Part shown: in pieces, positions 47,546-60,740 of the stretch
Numbering within the stretch: the first letter of the stretch is position 1
Layout: each line of letters opens with the position of its first letter
NCBI GenBank assembly: GCA_916613615.1
Contig: OU744721.1
Span: 52,338,747 to 52,402,746, forward strand
DNA from: Steromphala cineraria
Taxonomy: Eukaryota; Mollusca; Gastropoda; Trochida; Trochidae
Direction of reading: 5' to 3'
DNA: 64,000 nucleotides
The notes under the pieces: model-generated
Told to the model about the DNA's origin: nothing
Seen by the model: the letters and a program-made list of their open reading frames with translations, nothing else
Databases searched by the model: none
Translations under genes and position numbers: made by a program

Positions 47546-48392
47546 TTCCATGTGTTTATCGATGTGATTCCCTCTCACTCATTCTACAAAAGCTTGTCAC
47601 TTGAGTCGAGGAGACGTGAGCGTGAAATTGTCCATATTTCATGCAGCCTACGTGCTCACTTATCAATAATTTACAAATTTTTCCTTTTAAGAGATGAAAC
47701 AATTGTATTGTTTGCGATTCTGTATGCGTTTCTCAAAGTTAATTTTTGCATTTTTCGTCTTGACATGGAATTAGTCTCCTCTGAATTCATTTCACAAATA
47801 TTAATTTTGATTTTTTTTTTATTTCAATTGTATTGAATCCATTTCTAATACATTTCAAAAAATGTTTTTTGTTTTTCATAAGGATTGCTGCTCTTACGTT
47901 GTATCAATACCTGAAAGCATTTCAATGTGAAAAAATAAATCTATGCAAATGGATTTATGAACTGAGCATTCCAACAATGATCGTCAAGCTCATCAGTCAA
48001 TTACTTCACATTGTCAATATCTCTGCCTTTAATGTTTCATATCAATGAAGAGCTTTTGATCTTCAAATTCATAATTGTAAACATAGCTTTACGTTTGAGA
48101 TGTTCATTTTTAAATGTAGGGTGATCATTATTTAAAATCAAGAGCAACAATTGTTTTTATGATCATTAATGAAAATCCTTTTTGCAACTTTGTGCATCAC
48201 ATATCGCATTTTCTGTCAAAAATTGAAGTTTGACCGTTTCACAGTTCTTTCAAGTTGTATTCTTTCAGTTCTTTCAAACTGTATGAAATCAAAAAGTTAT
48301 GAAAAATCCACATTGTGCAATGCATACCTCAACTACAAAGTAACTTTATGGTTTTTGCATAAATTTTTTAAAATTTACTGACATGCTCTCTC

Positions 48393-48599
48393 AGATGCAA
48401 TTCATTATAGTTTTCAAAATATTAATATCTACATTAAAAAAATTGCCCTTTAACTTCAAAGACGAAACACTGAACCAAACAAAAACAATATTTGGATGCA
48501 ATCCATTATAGTTTTCAATATATCAATATCCACATTTAAAAAAGAAGCCCTTCAACTTCAAAGACGAAACATTGAACCAAACAAAAACAATATTTGGAA
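48393..48599. repeat. 101-bp tandem duplication
   Basis: Two units starting GATGCAATTCATTATAG (48394) and GATGCAATCCATTATAG (48495), each ending AACAATATTTGG. Confidence 0.92.
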
Positions 48600-49626
48600 A
48601 AATATGAATAAAAATATATTTATCATTTGACAACCTGATGGAACATAAATCATAACTATTCAATATCCCTTACTCATTTTGTCCTCTTTCCTTTATTCTT
48701 GTTGAGCTAAATACAATGGCTTGACATCGACAAATCCCGCCAACCCAACTCTGCACTTAGTAAGAATTGTTTTCAGCTGTGAACAAAGCGGAATGACATC
48801 GCAATTTCTCATTGACTGAACACCGAAGTGGGTCCAGGGGTCTGACAAGATTATACACTAGCTGCAGGTGCTGGCAGTGCATTACCCCCCCCCCCCTCTC
48901 TTCATCCCCTCCCCCCCCTCACTTCAATGTGAATGGGCCATCAAAAATATCTGTTCACCCTTGTGGAAAATCCTTTAATCGTTTCAAAATAACTGAAACA
49001 GTTTCTGAGGTCATCTAACATAAAGTAGTCGTTTAAACAGACATTTGTGATGTTAACTTGCATTTATCTACCATTATGGTATCTGAACCGGGTCAATGTA
49101 TAGAACATCTTGTAATGGGGGTTAATATAAAATGTATATACATTTGTAACAATTCAACCAATAGTATTTCCTAAAAGTAAAGGTAGAAAATTAAGAATGC
49201 TATTTAGTTGGAATAGATCATTTTACCAATTTTCATTTCTTATTCAAAGTTATCAATATTTGAGATCTGAAACCTTTACACTATATAAGGTATATATATA
49301 TTTTGACTCTATGTAAAAATTATCAAATAACCGTCTCATACTACCAGGAACAAAGATGTATTAAGCTTTAATTACCCAGTACCAATCTTTCAAACAAGAG
49401 AAATATAAAACCAACAAAATTCCATGTCTCACTAGAATTCAGATTTTTATATTGTCCCATATGAATGTGACAAGTGTAATCCTTGCCCAAGACCTTGATG
49501 TTTTTATATGGTAGACCACACAGTATCCTGTTTCAGTGGCTTAGTGGCGCAATCTAACACTCACTGCTTTATGTACATAAATTCTTCCACTTTAATGCTG
49601 CTCCATGACTAAGGGATCTCGGTCTA

Positions 49627-50385
49627 CCAAGGGTTGACAACATGTACCAGGGGTTGACAACTTGTACCTTGGATTGACAACCTGTTCCTTGGGTTGACAA
49701 CATGTACCAAGGGTTGACAACATGTACCAGGGTCTGACAACATGTATCAATGGTTGACAACATGTACCAAGGGTTGACAATGTACCGATTGTTGACAACA
49801 TGTACCTGGGACTGACAACATGTACCAAGGGTTGACAACATGTACCAAGGGAAAACAACATGAACCAAAGGTTGACAACATGTACCAGGGGTTGACAACA
49901 TGTATAAAGGGAAAACAACATGAACCAAAGGTTGTAACACGTACCAGGGGTTGACAACATGTACCAGGGGTTGACAACATGTACCAGGGGTTGACAACAT
50001 GTATAAAGGGAAAACAACATGAACCAAAGGTTGACACATGTACCAGGGGTTGACAACATGTACCAGGGGTTGATAACATGTATAAAGGGTAAACAACATG
50101 AACCTGTGGTTGACAACAATCCAAAGATGGACAACATGTTCTTGCAGTGTTCTTGTAGGGTATCATGCAAGAAGACGACAACATCAACATGGTTTGACAA
50201 CATGTACTGGGGTTGACAACATCTTTATAAGTTGACAACATCAATAGGTTGGCAATGTCTAAAATAGGTTGACAACATCTAAATAGGTTGACATTATCTC
50301 TATAGTTGGATTGACAACATCTTCGTGGTTTGACAACATACAGATAGTTTGGCAACATGTACTGGTATTGACAACATCTGCAACA
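49627..50385. repeat. Minisatellite, 20-21-bp unit
   Basis: Units of GGTTGACAACATGTACCA with variants such as GGGAAAACAACATGAACCAA, becoming degenerate after 50100. It produces three overlapping spurious minus-strand ORFs of about 200 codons. Confidence 0.93.
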
Positions 50386-51034
50386 CTGACACCATTTACC
50401 AGCAATATCAAAGATGAGTTGTCAACAAATCGTGAAACGCAGAGAGGGAGGTTTTTCTAGTTATGAAACATGTAAAAGATTGCTAAAAGAAAAGCTTTTG
50501 TGGGAATCAATGTATACCAGAGGTCCTTAAAGAGTAAAATATATATGAGGGAATATACCTGACAATCAGTTCTTGGAGATCTTAGTAACATGAATTGGTT
50601 GCCAAAATGTACCAGACACTTTGTAAGTAGAATTGACAAATCATTTTAGGGAGCTATGGACAGTAGTGATCATAAAGGAATTGTCTTATCTGTGAAGTTG
50701 ACCAAGGGTTCTTCACAGCAGCTATGTTCCACAAGAAGACACTAAGGAACAGACAGTCACCAATCCTTGAATTGAGTATGTGATTTATTTGGTTGCACTG
50801 ACTTAAAGTTTATAGTCAAGACGATTGTCAAACTATCAATTCTGCAAACGTTATGTGATGTTACTTTTAAAGGTTTACTAAACATTCATCATCATATGAG
50901 TTTGATAGGACTATATTTATCCTGAGGAACTCCACCATAATCATGATTCGTAGACCAAGAAAAAATTGTCTATTTTTGTTAAATCACTTAAATTGAAGAA
51001 TTATAAAAAGCTGCAATACTATCCAAATGGTGCT

Positions 51035-51120
51035 AAAAAAGAGTGAGTGAGTTAGTGCTTAACGCTCCTTAGGCAATATTTCAGCCATTAGCGGCGGTGC
51101 TAAAAAGAACTCACTCACTT
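51035..51120 (+). mobile_element. GTGAGTGAGT-type SINE fragment
   Basis: Contains GAGTGAGTGAGTTAGTGC, TTAACGCTCCTTAGGCAATA and TTTCAGCCATTAGCGGCGG, then CTCACTCACTTT in inverse orientation. It is the second member of the family seen at 34015-34082. No tRNA-like head remains. Confidence 0.6.
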
Positions 51121-51846
51121 TAATTACTTTTCCCAAAATATTGCTTGAACTGTCCCTATAATATAAAGGCTTTGCACTTGTACTCTGGCTGGTGTGATAT
51201 GTTTATGGTTGATTGAATGAGCCCCAATGTCTCAATGACGGCCGCTCAATCATAAATAAAGAAGCCCTCCAGTCAGACAACAGGATGTGGTGCAAAAAGC
51301 TATTTTATCTCACCTTCGCTAGACATCGAGGTTTTATGTTTTATGAATGGCTTCGAAAGATGTTGATATTGAGTGCAAAGAAATTTGTCAATCAAATTTA
51401 TAGAAATTTCAAAATAGGGAAATTGGTTTATGATATAAGATATCGTTTTTTATCGGTTGATATTTATATAAGATATCTTTTTTTATCATTAGAAATATTT
51501 TATATAAGATATCTTTCTCTATTTTTAGATATTTACATAAGAATACATTAAACTTCATATGAAGAGAAAATCAAAGAAATTGATTATTGGATTAACTGTT
51601 TCATTGATAATGTGGTTTACGGATATTCAACTTCCGCTCTTCACCTAGTGAAAATAAAATTATTTGTTGATGAAAACTCCTTCGTGTTATCTTGATTTTG
51701 AAACAAGTCGTCTTTGATAGCAGACAAGATATTTCTACAAACATCAAAGCTTGCAGCAGGTTCATTTAAATTATCAGTGAGTTTGTAAATTTATCAAGTG
51801 ATGTCAATATGACTTTATTTTGAGAAAAATAGAGCCATTGGCTCTG

Positions 51847-53858
51847 TAGCTCATCAGGCTTAATCATCAATTATGCTGTAGAGTTTGGCCAATGATACCC
51901 CCTTTGTAGAGGCCACAGGGGCACCAATCATAAAATTAAGTATATATAGGCGACAAGTTTCAGTTTTCTAGGCCTTATACTTCAGGAGAAGAAGATGAAA
52001 ATAGATTTGAAGGACGTTTCTGTTGCCTTTATTAGGGGTCACAGGGCAACCAAATCTACAATTTATAATCCTCACTAGCCAAGGGGTCTGTACACAAAGT
52101 TTCAGTTTCTAGGCCTTATGGTTCTGGAGAAGAAGATGAAAATAGGTTTTTAGGGCGTGGCCCCTGTGGCCCTTATTAGGGATCACAGGGCTACCAAAGC
52201 TACAATTTATAATCCTCACTAGCCAAGGAGTCTGTACACAAAGTTTCAGCTTTCTAGGCCTTATGGTTCTGGAGAAGAAGATGAAAATAGGTTTTTAGGG
52301 TGTGGCCCCTGTGGCCCTTATTAGGGGTCACAGGGCCACCAAAGCTACAATTTATAATCCTCACTCTTCAAAGAGACTATACACAAAGTTTCAGCTTTCT
52401 AGGCCTTATGGTTCTGGAGAAGAAGATGAAAATAGGCTTTTAGGGCGTGGCCCCTGTGGCCCTTATTAGGGATCACAGGGCTACCAAAGCTACAATTTAT
52501 AATCCTCACTAGCCAAGGAGTCTGTACACAAAGTTTCAGCTTTCTAGGCCTTATGGTTCTGGAGAAGAAGATGAAAATAGGTTTTTAGGGTGTGGCCCCT
52601 GTGGCCCTTATTAGGGGTCACAGGGTCACCAAAGCTACAATTTATAATCCTCACTCTTCAAAGAGGCTATACACAAAGTTTCAGCTTTCTAGGCCTTATG
52701 GTTCTGGAGAAGAAGATGAAAATAGGCTTTTAGGGCGTGGCCCCTGTGGCCCTTATTAGGGGTCACAGGGCCACCAAAGATACAATTTATAATCCTCACT
52801 AGCCAAGGAGTCTGTACACAAAGTTTCAGCTTTCTAGGCCTCACGGTTCTGGAGAAGAAGACGAAAATAGGTTTTTAGGGTGTGGCCCCTGTGGCCCTTA
52901 TTAGGGGTCACAGGGCCACCAAAGCTACAATTTATAATCCTCACTAGTCAAGGAGTCTGTACACAAAGTTTCAGCTTTCTAGGCCTCATGGTTCTGGAGA
53001 AGAAGATGAAAATAGGTTTTTAGGGCGTGGCCCCTGTGGCCCTTATTAGGGGTCACAGGACCACCAAAGCTACAATTTATAATCCTCACTCTTCAAAGAG
53101 GCTATACACAAAGTTTCAGCTTTCTAGGCCTTATGGTTCTGGAGAAGAAGATGAAAATAGGCTTTTAGGGCGTGGCCCCTGTGGCCCTTATTAGGGGTCA
53201 CAGGGCCACCAAAGCTACAATTTATAATCCTCACTCTTCAAAGAGGCTATACACAAAGTTTCAGCTTTCTAGGCCTTATGGTTCTGGAGAAGAAGATGAA
53301 AATAGGCTTTTAGGGCGTGGCCCCTGTGGCCCTTATTAGGGGTCACAGGGCCACCAAAGATACAATTTATAATCCTCACTAGCCAAGGAGTCTGTACACA
53401 AAGTTTCAGCTTTCTAGGCCTCACGGTTCTGGAGAAGAAGACGAAAATAGGTTTTTAGGGTGTGGCCCCTGTGGCCCTTATTAGGGGTCACAGGGCCACC
53501 AAAGCTACAATTTATAATCCTCACTAGTTAAGGAGTCTGTACACAAAGTTTCAGCTTTCTAGGCCTCATGGTTCTGGAGAAGAAGATGAAAATAGGTTTT
53601 TAGGGCGTGGCCCCTGTGGCCCTTATTAGGGGTCACAGGACCACCAAAGCTACAATTTATAATCCTCACTAGCCAAGGAGTCTGTACACAAAGTTTCAGC
53701 TTTCTAGGCCTTATGGTTCTGGAGAAGAAGTCGAAATTCCACAAAGTTTACGGACGGACGGATGGACGGACGGATGGACGGACGGACGGATGGACGGACG
53801 GACGCCGGACACCATGCCATGCCATAAGCCCATCGGGCCTTACAGGCCAGATGAGCTA
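51847..53858. mobile_element. TIR element with internal 145-bp tandem units
   Basis: The left end TAGCTCATCAGGC (51847-51859) is the inverse, with one mismatch, of the right end GGCCAGATGAGCTA (53845-53858). Between them a unit with AGGCCTTATGGTTCTGGAGA recurs at exactly 145-bp steps (52111, 52256, 52401, 52546, 52691, 52836, 52981, 53126, 53271, 53416, 53561, 53706) after one diverged unit at 51969. A GGAC/GGAT microsatellite (53751-53803) precedes the right end. Similar left-end fragments occur at about 43978-44010 and a right-end fragment at about 5587-5622. No coding capacity. Confidence 0.88.
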
Positions 53859-55139
53859 AAAACTGAAATATCTTCAATGGATTAAACAAATAATGTAAGA
53901 TCTCAATAACAAAAGTCAGTTTCCATTCCAAAGCATGGACAATAAAAGTAATAAATGCTTTGATACATGAACAGATATTATTTGATGATGAACCAAATGA
54001 TCACTGAACTGGCAATATGGTACCACCCCCCCACCCCCCAAAAAAGGATAATTAAATGTCCACAAAATAAAAAGAAATATGACTTAAATTAAAGCAGCAC
54101 ATTGACCATTTCAAGAAAAAGGAGCACATAGACCATTTCAATAAAAATAATCAATAAAATATTTTCAGAGTTTTAAATTTCAACAATTCAATATCTGAAC
54201 AACGACAATCATAATGAGCTCTTAAATCTAGAGATAAACTATATATATAGATATATAGTAACATAATGGGAATTCATCACAAAACCTTTTCCATCATGGA
54301 GACTTCATTTTCTTAAACAACTCAAGCGCCAGCACCATCTACATTAAGGATATAATACTAACACATTCAGTTATCTTACTACAAAGTCATGACATCATCA
54401 ATTCATTTCCAATCCCATAGAATTTATTTTCCACAAAGCATTCTCCTAACGATTCCAGTGTTAACGTATTAACACAGGTGATCAATTCATTACCTGCATG
54501 ATTTTATTGACAATCTCATTATAGACGGACCTAAATCACCAGCAGTTTTCTATTCCCCAGTAACACTGACAGTTAACAAGTGATAAATTATAACAGAGGT
54601 CGCACACTCTATCCCACATAGAGCATTGCTTTATTGATGTCATTCGTCGTAATTTTAAAGTCAATATTGAAAGGAAAAAGATTTCAAAGGCTTTGCCTGG
54701 ATCCTGTTCTTTCAGAGCATGGCATATTTTGTTCTCGTAATTATTAAAATGATTTGGAAATTCTGAATTTTTTTATTGTTTCTTTTTAATCATTTTGGTT
54801 ACATCATTAGAAATTCAATTCTCATTTGCTCTATATCTTGAGACAAATTAAACGAGAAACGGATCTATTTCATTTTTGATCTGTTGCTTTGTATGCAACT
54901 GGCAGAAGATCATGAGTTAAATGAAAAAATTTTTAATAGATCAAGTGATGAAACTTTACTATGATATATAGGCTACTTTTGTGTATTTTTAAACAGTATC
55001 AAGATATACAAGCATCAAATTTCATTTTCAACAGGCTCATAAAATTCAAATTTAACAAAACAAATGCACAGTATTAGTCCATTTGTATAGCCATTATTAT
55101 CTTGTACGGATTTATGACAATTTGTCTTCCAAAACAGTA

Positions 55140-56070
55140 ATTGCAGGACTGCTAAGACATGCTAAGATGGCGACAAGATAAATCTACCAGGACAATTAGT
55201 GTAAGGAATTTTCAAGATTAGTTGCAGGTCAAATCATAATGGAAGATAAGAAAATAAGGAACTAAGACCAAAGATGTGCTAAGATCACGACAAGATAAGA
55301 TCCAAACTGCAAATCTGCAAGGACAATGTTGGTTTGATGCAGTTAAATGAATTTTCAAGATTAAAGGCAATAAATTGACCTACAGGTTAAATGTTAAGAC
55401 AAGAAAAGACGAAAATCAAGACCAAACATGTGCTAAGATCTGACCTGGTTAAGCAGATCTTCAAGAACAATGTAAATGTCACTTTGTGATGCAGTTTACG
55501 GAATTTTAAAGATCAGACAATAAATGACCTGCAGGCAAAATTACATGACAACAAAATAAGGAAATTCAGGCCAAACAAGTTCTAAGATTCAAATCGGTTA
55601 AGCAAATCTGCAAGAACAATATCAATGTGATGTTAAAGGAATTTTCAAAATTAGGCAATACCTAACTTGCAGGTCAAATCATAATGTAGGACAACAAAAC
55701 AAGGAAACTTAGACCAAAAATGCTAAGATCACAACAACATAAGATCCAAAATTGTCATGAAGTTTAACGAATTTTCAAGATTAGGCAATACCTAACTTGC
55801 AGGTCAAATCACAATGGAAGACAACAAAACAAGGAAACTTAGACCAAAAATGCTAAGATCACGACAACATAAGATCAAAAATCTTCATGCAGTTCAAGGA
55901 ATTTTCAAGTTCAACTCACTTGCAGGTTAATGCTAAGACAACAAAACAAGATTACTAAGACCAAAGATGCTAAGATCACGACAAGATAAGATCAAAACTC
56001 AAGATACAGTTTTGCAAATTCTCAAGATTAGGCAGTTAGTGACTTGCAGGTTAAATGTGGCAAGAAAACA
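55140..56070. repeat. Degenerate array, about 120-150-bp unit
   Basis: Units share GAATTTTCAAGATTAGGCAA, ACTTGCAGGTCAAAT and AAGACCAAA..TGCTAAGATCAC. About seven diverged units; the two near 55640 and 55760 are closest. Confidence 0.85.
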
Positions 56071-56410
56071 AGGACCAAGACAAGTGAAGTCCAAAGAGGG
56101 TTTAGTAAATCTGAGCTTGAACTAGTAAGAGACTGATGGCATTTAATTAGCTTGTCAGTGTAGAAGCCTTGTCTCATCATTCATGCCTATGTTATTGCAG
56201 TTGTTTGGTTCAATCCCTCCCTTCTCAAATCTTTCTCACACGTGTGTTTTTTACATCGGTTCTACCAACCATCAAACACCACGAATCACACGCTGGAATA
56301 TAATTAATTGTAGGGAAGCCATGGGCACTTCCAAAAATACATCCCACGTTTTTCACAATCGTTTAGCCATCTTTCTTTGAACATATGGACATCCCTATTT
56401 TTGCATTAGT

Positions 56411-56740
56411 ATTTCCTATGGATGAGTTGATTCTAGTTTATGAAAGTTCTTAAACATTTTAATTTTTTCTCTGAAATATCTTATACTACCGGGTACACAG
56501 TTGTTTTTTTCAATATTATTTAAAATCCTGATAATTTTTCGACAAAGTCCCAATTAGTCATCAGTGTATTTCCTAAGGATGAGTTGATTCTAGTTTATGA
56601 CAGTTCTTATACATTTTAATTCTCTTCTCTGAAATATCTTATACTACAGAGCTGTTTTTTTCATTATTATTATAAAATCCTGAAATTTTTTCGACAAAGT
56701 CCTAATCAGTTGATTTCATCAATGTCATCTGTATCCTGCC
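56411..56740. repeat. 157-bp tandem duplication
   Basis: GATGAGTTGATTCTAGTTTA starts at 56421 and 56578; both units end in TTTTTCGACAAAGTCC. Confidence 0.9.
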
Positions 56741-57059
56741 AGATTGGAAATACATAACTTTTCTAGCTAAACTTATCACAGATGGACACATAATATATAT
56801 AAACATCACATAAAATTGTTATCATATTTCAATGAATGAACATAAAACTGAAATAACCTGCTCATGTTATATATTGCAACAAAACCAAACTCCAATGTCA
56901 CCAAACGCAAATTCCCGACTTATTTATTTTCTAAACTTGAATGAAAATGTTCAAACGTCAAGCCGTGTTTTCATAGCAAACATCATTACATGATATACTC
57001 TAACAACATCAAACATGCCTCAATATATGGAAGGCAATGATTGAAATCTGGTGTTGAAC

Positions 57060-60000
57060 TAAGCCAACTGGCAATAGTGTTTCGATTCAGTAAGGTAAAC
57101 ACAAACCCTGAATAATGTCTGTACTGGCCACAACTTCAACTATTTGCTTAGCCTTGTGGTCTGTTTTCATATACTTCAGTCACAATTATAGACTGAAACT
57201 TATCCAATAAAATACTAAATGTTTTGAGGAAATGAAATCCTTTTCATAGTGTTAAATTTCAAAAACACTGAGCTGTTTGGTCTGTTTTCATATACTTCAG
57301 TCACAATCATAGACTGAAACTTATCCAATAAAATACTAAATGTTTTGAGGAAATGAAATCCTTTTCATAGTGTTAAATTTCAAAAACACTGAGCTGTTTG
57401 GTCTGTTTTCATATACTTCAGTCACAATCATAGACTGAAACTTATCCAATAAAATACTAAATGTTTTGAGGAAATGAAATCCTTTTCATAGTGTTAAATT
57501 TCAAAAACACTGAGCTGTTTGGTCTGTTTTCATATACTTCCGTCACAACTATAGACTGAAACTTATCCAATAAAATACTAAATGTTTTGAGGAAATGAAA
57601 TCCTTTTCATAGTGTTAAATTTCAAAAACACTGAGCTGTTTGGTCTGTTTTTATATACTTCAGTCACAATCATAGACTGAAACTTATCCAATAAAATACT
57701 AAATGTTTTGAGGAAATGAAATCCTTTTCATAGTGTTAAATTTCAAAAACACTGAGCTGTTTGGTCTGTTTTCATATACTTCCGTCACAATTATAGACTG
57801 AAACTTATCCAATAAAATACTAAATGTTTTGAGGAAATGAAATCCTTTTCATAGTGTTAAATTTCAAAAACACTGAGCTGTTTGGTCTGTTTTTATATAC
57901 TTCAGTCACAATTATAGACTGAAACTTATCCAATAAAATACTAAATGTTTTGAGGAAATGAAATCCTTTTCATAGTGTTAAATTTCAAAAACACTGAGCT
58001 GTTTGGTCTGTTTTTATATACTTCAGTCACAATTATAGACTGAAACTTATCCAATAAAATACTAAATGTTTTGAGGAAATGAAATCCTTTTCATAGTGTT
58101 AAATTTCAAAAACACTGAGCTGTTTGGTCTGTTTTTATATACTTCAGTCACAATTATAGACTGAAACTTATCCAATAAAATACTAAATGTTTTGAGGAAA
58201 TGAAATCCTTTTCATAGTGTTAAATTTCAAAAACACATAATGTGTATTCATCACAACTTCAACTATTTGCTATGCCCTTTGATCTGTTTTCATATACTAC
58301 AATCATATGATTGAAATTTATCCAATGAAATATCAAATATTTTGAGGAAATGAAATCCTTTTCATAGTGTTAAATTTCAAAAACACTGAGCCGTTTGGTC
58401 TGTTTTTATATACTTCAGTCACAATTATGTACTGAAACTTATCCAATAAAATACTAAATGTTTTGAGGAAATGAAATCCTTTTCATAGTGTTAAATTTCA
58501 AAAACACATAATGTGTATTCATCACAACTTCAACTATTTGCTATGCCCTTTGATCTGTTTTCATATACTACAATCATATGATTGAAATTTATCCAATGAA
58601 ATATCAAATATTTTGAGGAAATGAAATCCTTTTCATAGTGTTAAATTTCAAAAACACTGAGCCGTTTGGTCTGTTTTTATATACTTCAGTCACAATTATG
58701 TACTGAAACTTATCCAATAAAATACTAAATGTTTTGAGGAAATGAAATCCTTTTCATAGTGTTAAATTTCAAAAACACTGAGCTGTTTGGTCTGTTTTCA
58801 TATACTTCCGTCACAATTATAGACTGAAACTTATCCAATAAAATACTAAATGTTTTGAGGAAATGAAATCCTTTTCATAGTGTTAAATTTCAAAAACACT
58901 GAGCTGTTTGGTCTGTTTTTATATACTTCAGTCACAATTATAGACTGAAACTTATCCAATAAAATACTAAATGTTTTGAGGAAATGAAATCCTTTTCATA
59001 GTGTTAAATTTCAAAAACACATAATGTGTATTCATCACAACTTCAACTATTTGCTATGCCCTTTGATCTGTTTTCATATACTACAATCATATGATTGAAA
59101 TTTATCCAATGAAATATCAAATATTTTGAGGAAATGAAATCCTTTTCATAGTGTTAAATTTCAAAAACACTGAGCCGTTTGGTCTGTTTTTATATACTTC
59201 AGTCACAATTATGTACTGAAACTTATCCAATAAAATACTAAATGTTTTGAGGAAATGAAATCCTTTTCATAGTGTTAAATTTCAAAAACACATAATGTGT
59301 ATTCATCACAACTTCAACTATTTGCTATGCCCTTTGATCTGTTTTCATATACTACAATCATATGATTGAAATTTATCCAATGAAATATCAAATATTTTGA
59401 GGAAATGAAATCCTTTTCATAGTGTTAAATTTCAAAAACACTGAGCCGTTTGGTCTGTTTTTATATACTTCAGTCACAATTATGTACTGAAACTTATCCA
59501 ATAAAATACTAAATGTTTTGAGGAAATGAAATCCTTTTCATAGTGTTAAATTTCAAAAACACATAATGTGTATTCATCACAACTTCAACTATTTGCTAAG
59601 CCCTTTGGTCTGTTTTCATATACTACAATCATAGGATTGAAATTTATCCAATGAAAAACTAAATGTTTTGAGTAATGGAAATCCTTTTCATAGTGTTAAA
59701 TTTCAGAACACTGAATGTGTATTTTATCACACAAGTTCAACTTTTTGCTAAGCTGTCCGGACTGTTTTGATATACTCCATTCTAGTTATAGATTGAAACT
59801 TATCCAATAAAATACAAAAGGTTTTGAGAACATAAAATACTTTTCATAATGTTAAATATAAAAAAAACGGAGCTGTTTTTATAAACTTCAGTCAATTATA
59901 GATTGAAATTTACCCAATGAAATTCTTATTGTTTTGAAAACATTAAATCCTATTCATAATGTTAAATTTAATTAACATTGGATGTGTATTTGTCACATGT

Positions 60001-60740
60001 TCAGCTATTTGCGCAGGCGATCGGTCTGTTTTGATATACTACTAATCAGCCACAGATTGAAATTTATCCAATGAAATACTTGACATTTTGAGGAATAAAA
60101 TCCTATTCATAATGTTAAATTTCTGGTCTGTTTTCAAAAAACCCTAATCATAGTTAAAGACTATAATTTATCTAATGAAATATTTAATGTTTCAAGAACA
60201 TTAAAGGGGCAGTAGCACATTTTTAGGGGGAATATAAGGTGATGTCAGGAAAATGAAAATTAATGGTTCAAATTGAAAGACAATGTCTTTAAACTAAATT
60301 GAGCAGTAATAATTCAAATATATAACGTAAAGTTTAGCCATGCGATTCCTTTTTCTTACACAAAATGAATTAAAGGTGTTCACACAAAATGGCCGCCAAT
60401 AGATTTTATGTGAATCTTCATACTTCGTCCTCTGACTATTGATGATTGGCTAGTGTAATGAGATTTTTGACAATGTCAAAATAATACATTTAGCATGAAC
60501 TTACAATTATCAGTAAAAAAAATTAAATATAAAATTATCAAAAACGTGCTACTGCCCCTTTAAATCCTATTCATAATGTTAAATTTCAAGAACACTGAAG
60601 AACATGTGTTTGTCAAAGTTCAACTATTTGCTAAACTGTCTAAAGACTGAAATTTATTCAATGAAATAGTTAATTTCATTTAAATATTTAACACTGAATA
60701 GTGTCTGTCTTTATATACTGAAATTTATTCAATGAATCAG
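57060..60740. repeat. Higher-order satellite (121-bp and 271-bp units)
   Basis: A 121-bp unit (TTTGGTCTGTTTTCATATAC, then GAGGAAATGAAATCC) repeats nearly perfectly from 57170 to about 58230. It then alternates with a longer, diverged variant containing CATAATGTGTATTCATC at 58235, 58507, 59020, 59291 and 59562, giving 271-272-bp dimers. Units become degenerate after 59600. The region is interrupted at 60201-60563 by a TTAA MITE. No coding capacity. Confidence 0.93.
60201..60563 (+). mobile_element. TTAA-flanked MITE, copy 5, inside satellite
   Basis: TTAA at 60201-60204 and 60560-60563 with family ends and interior. It splits a degenerate satellite unit: the flanks GAACA-TTAA and TTAA-ATCCTATTCATAATG rejoin into a sequence seen uninterrupted near 59938-59960. 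That gives an empty site and confirms duplication of TTAA. Confidence 0.93.

Noticed and set aside
49569..50358. Three overlapping minus-strand ORFs of about 200 codons (NPWYMLST repeats)
   Set aside because: They are three frames of the same 20-21-bp minisatellite.
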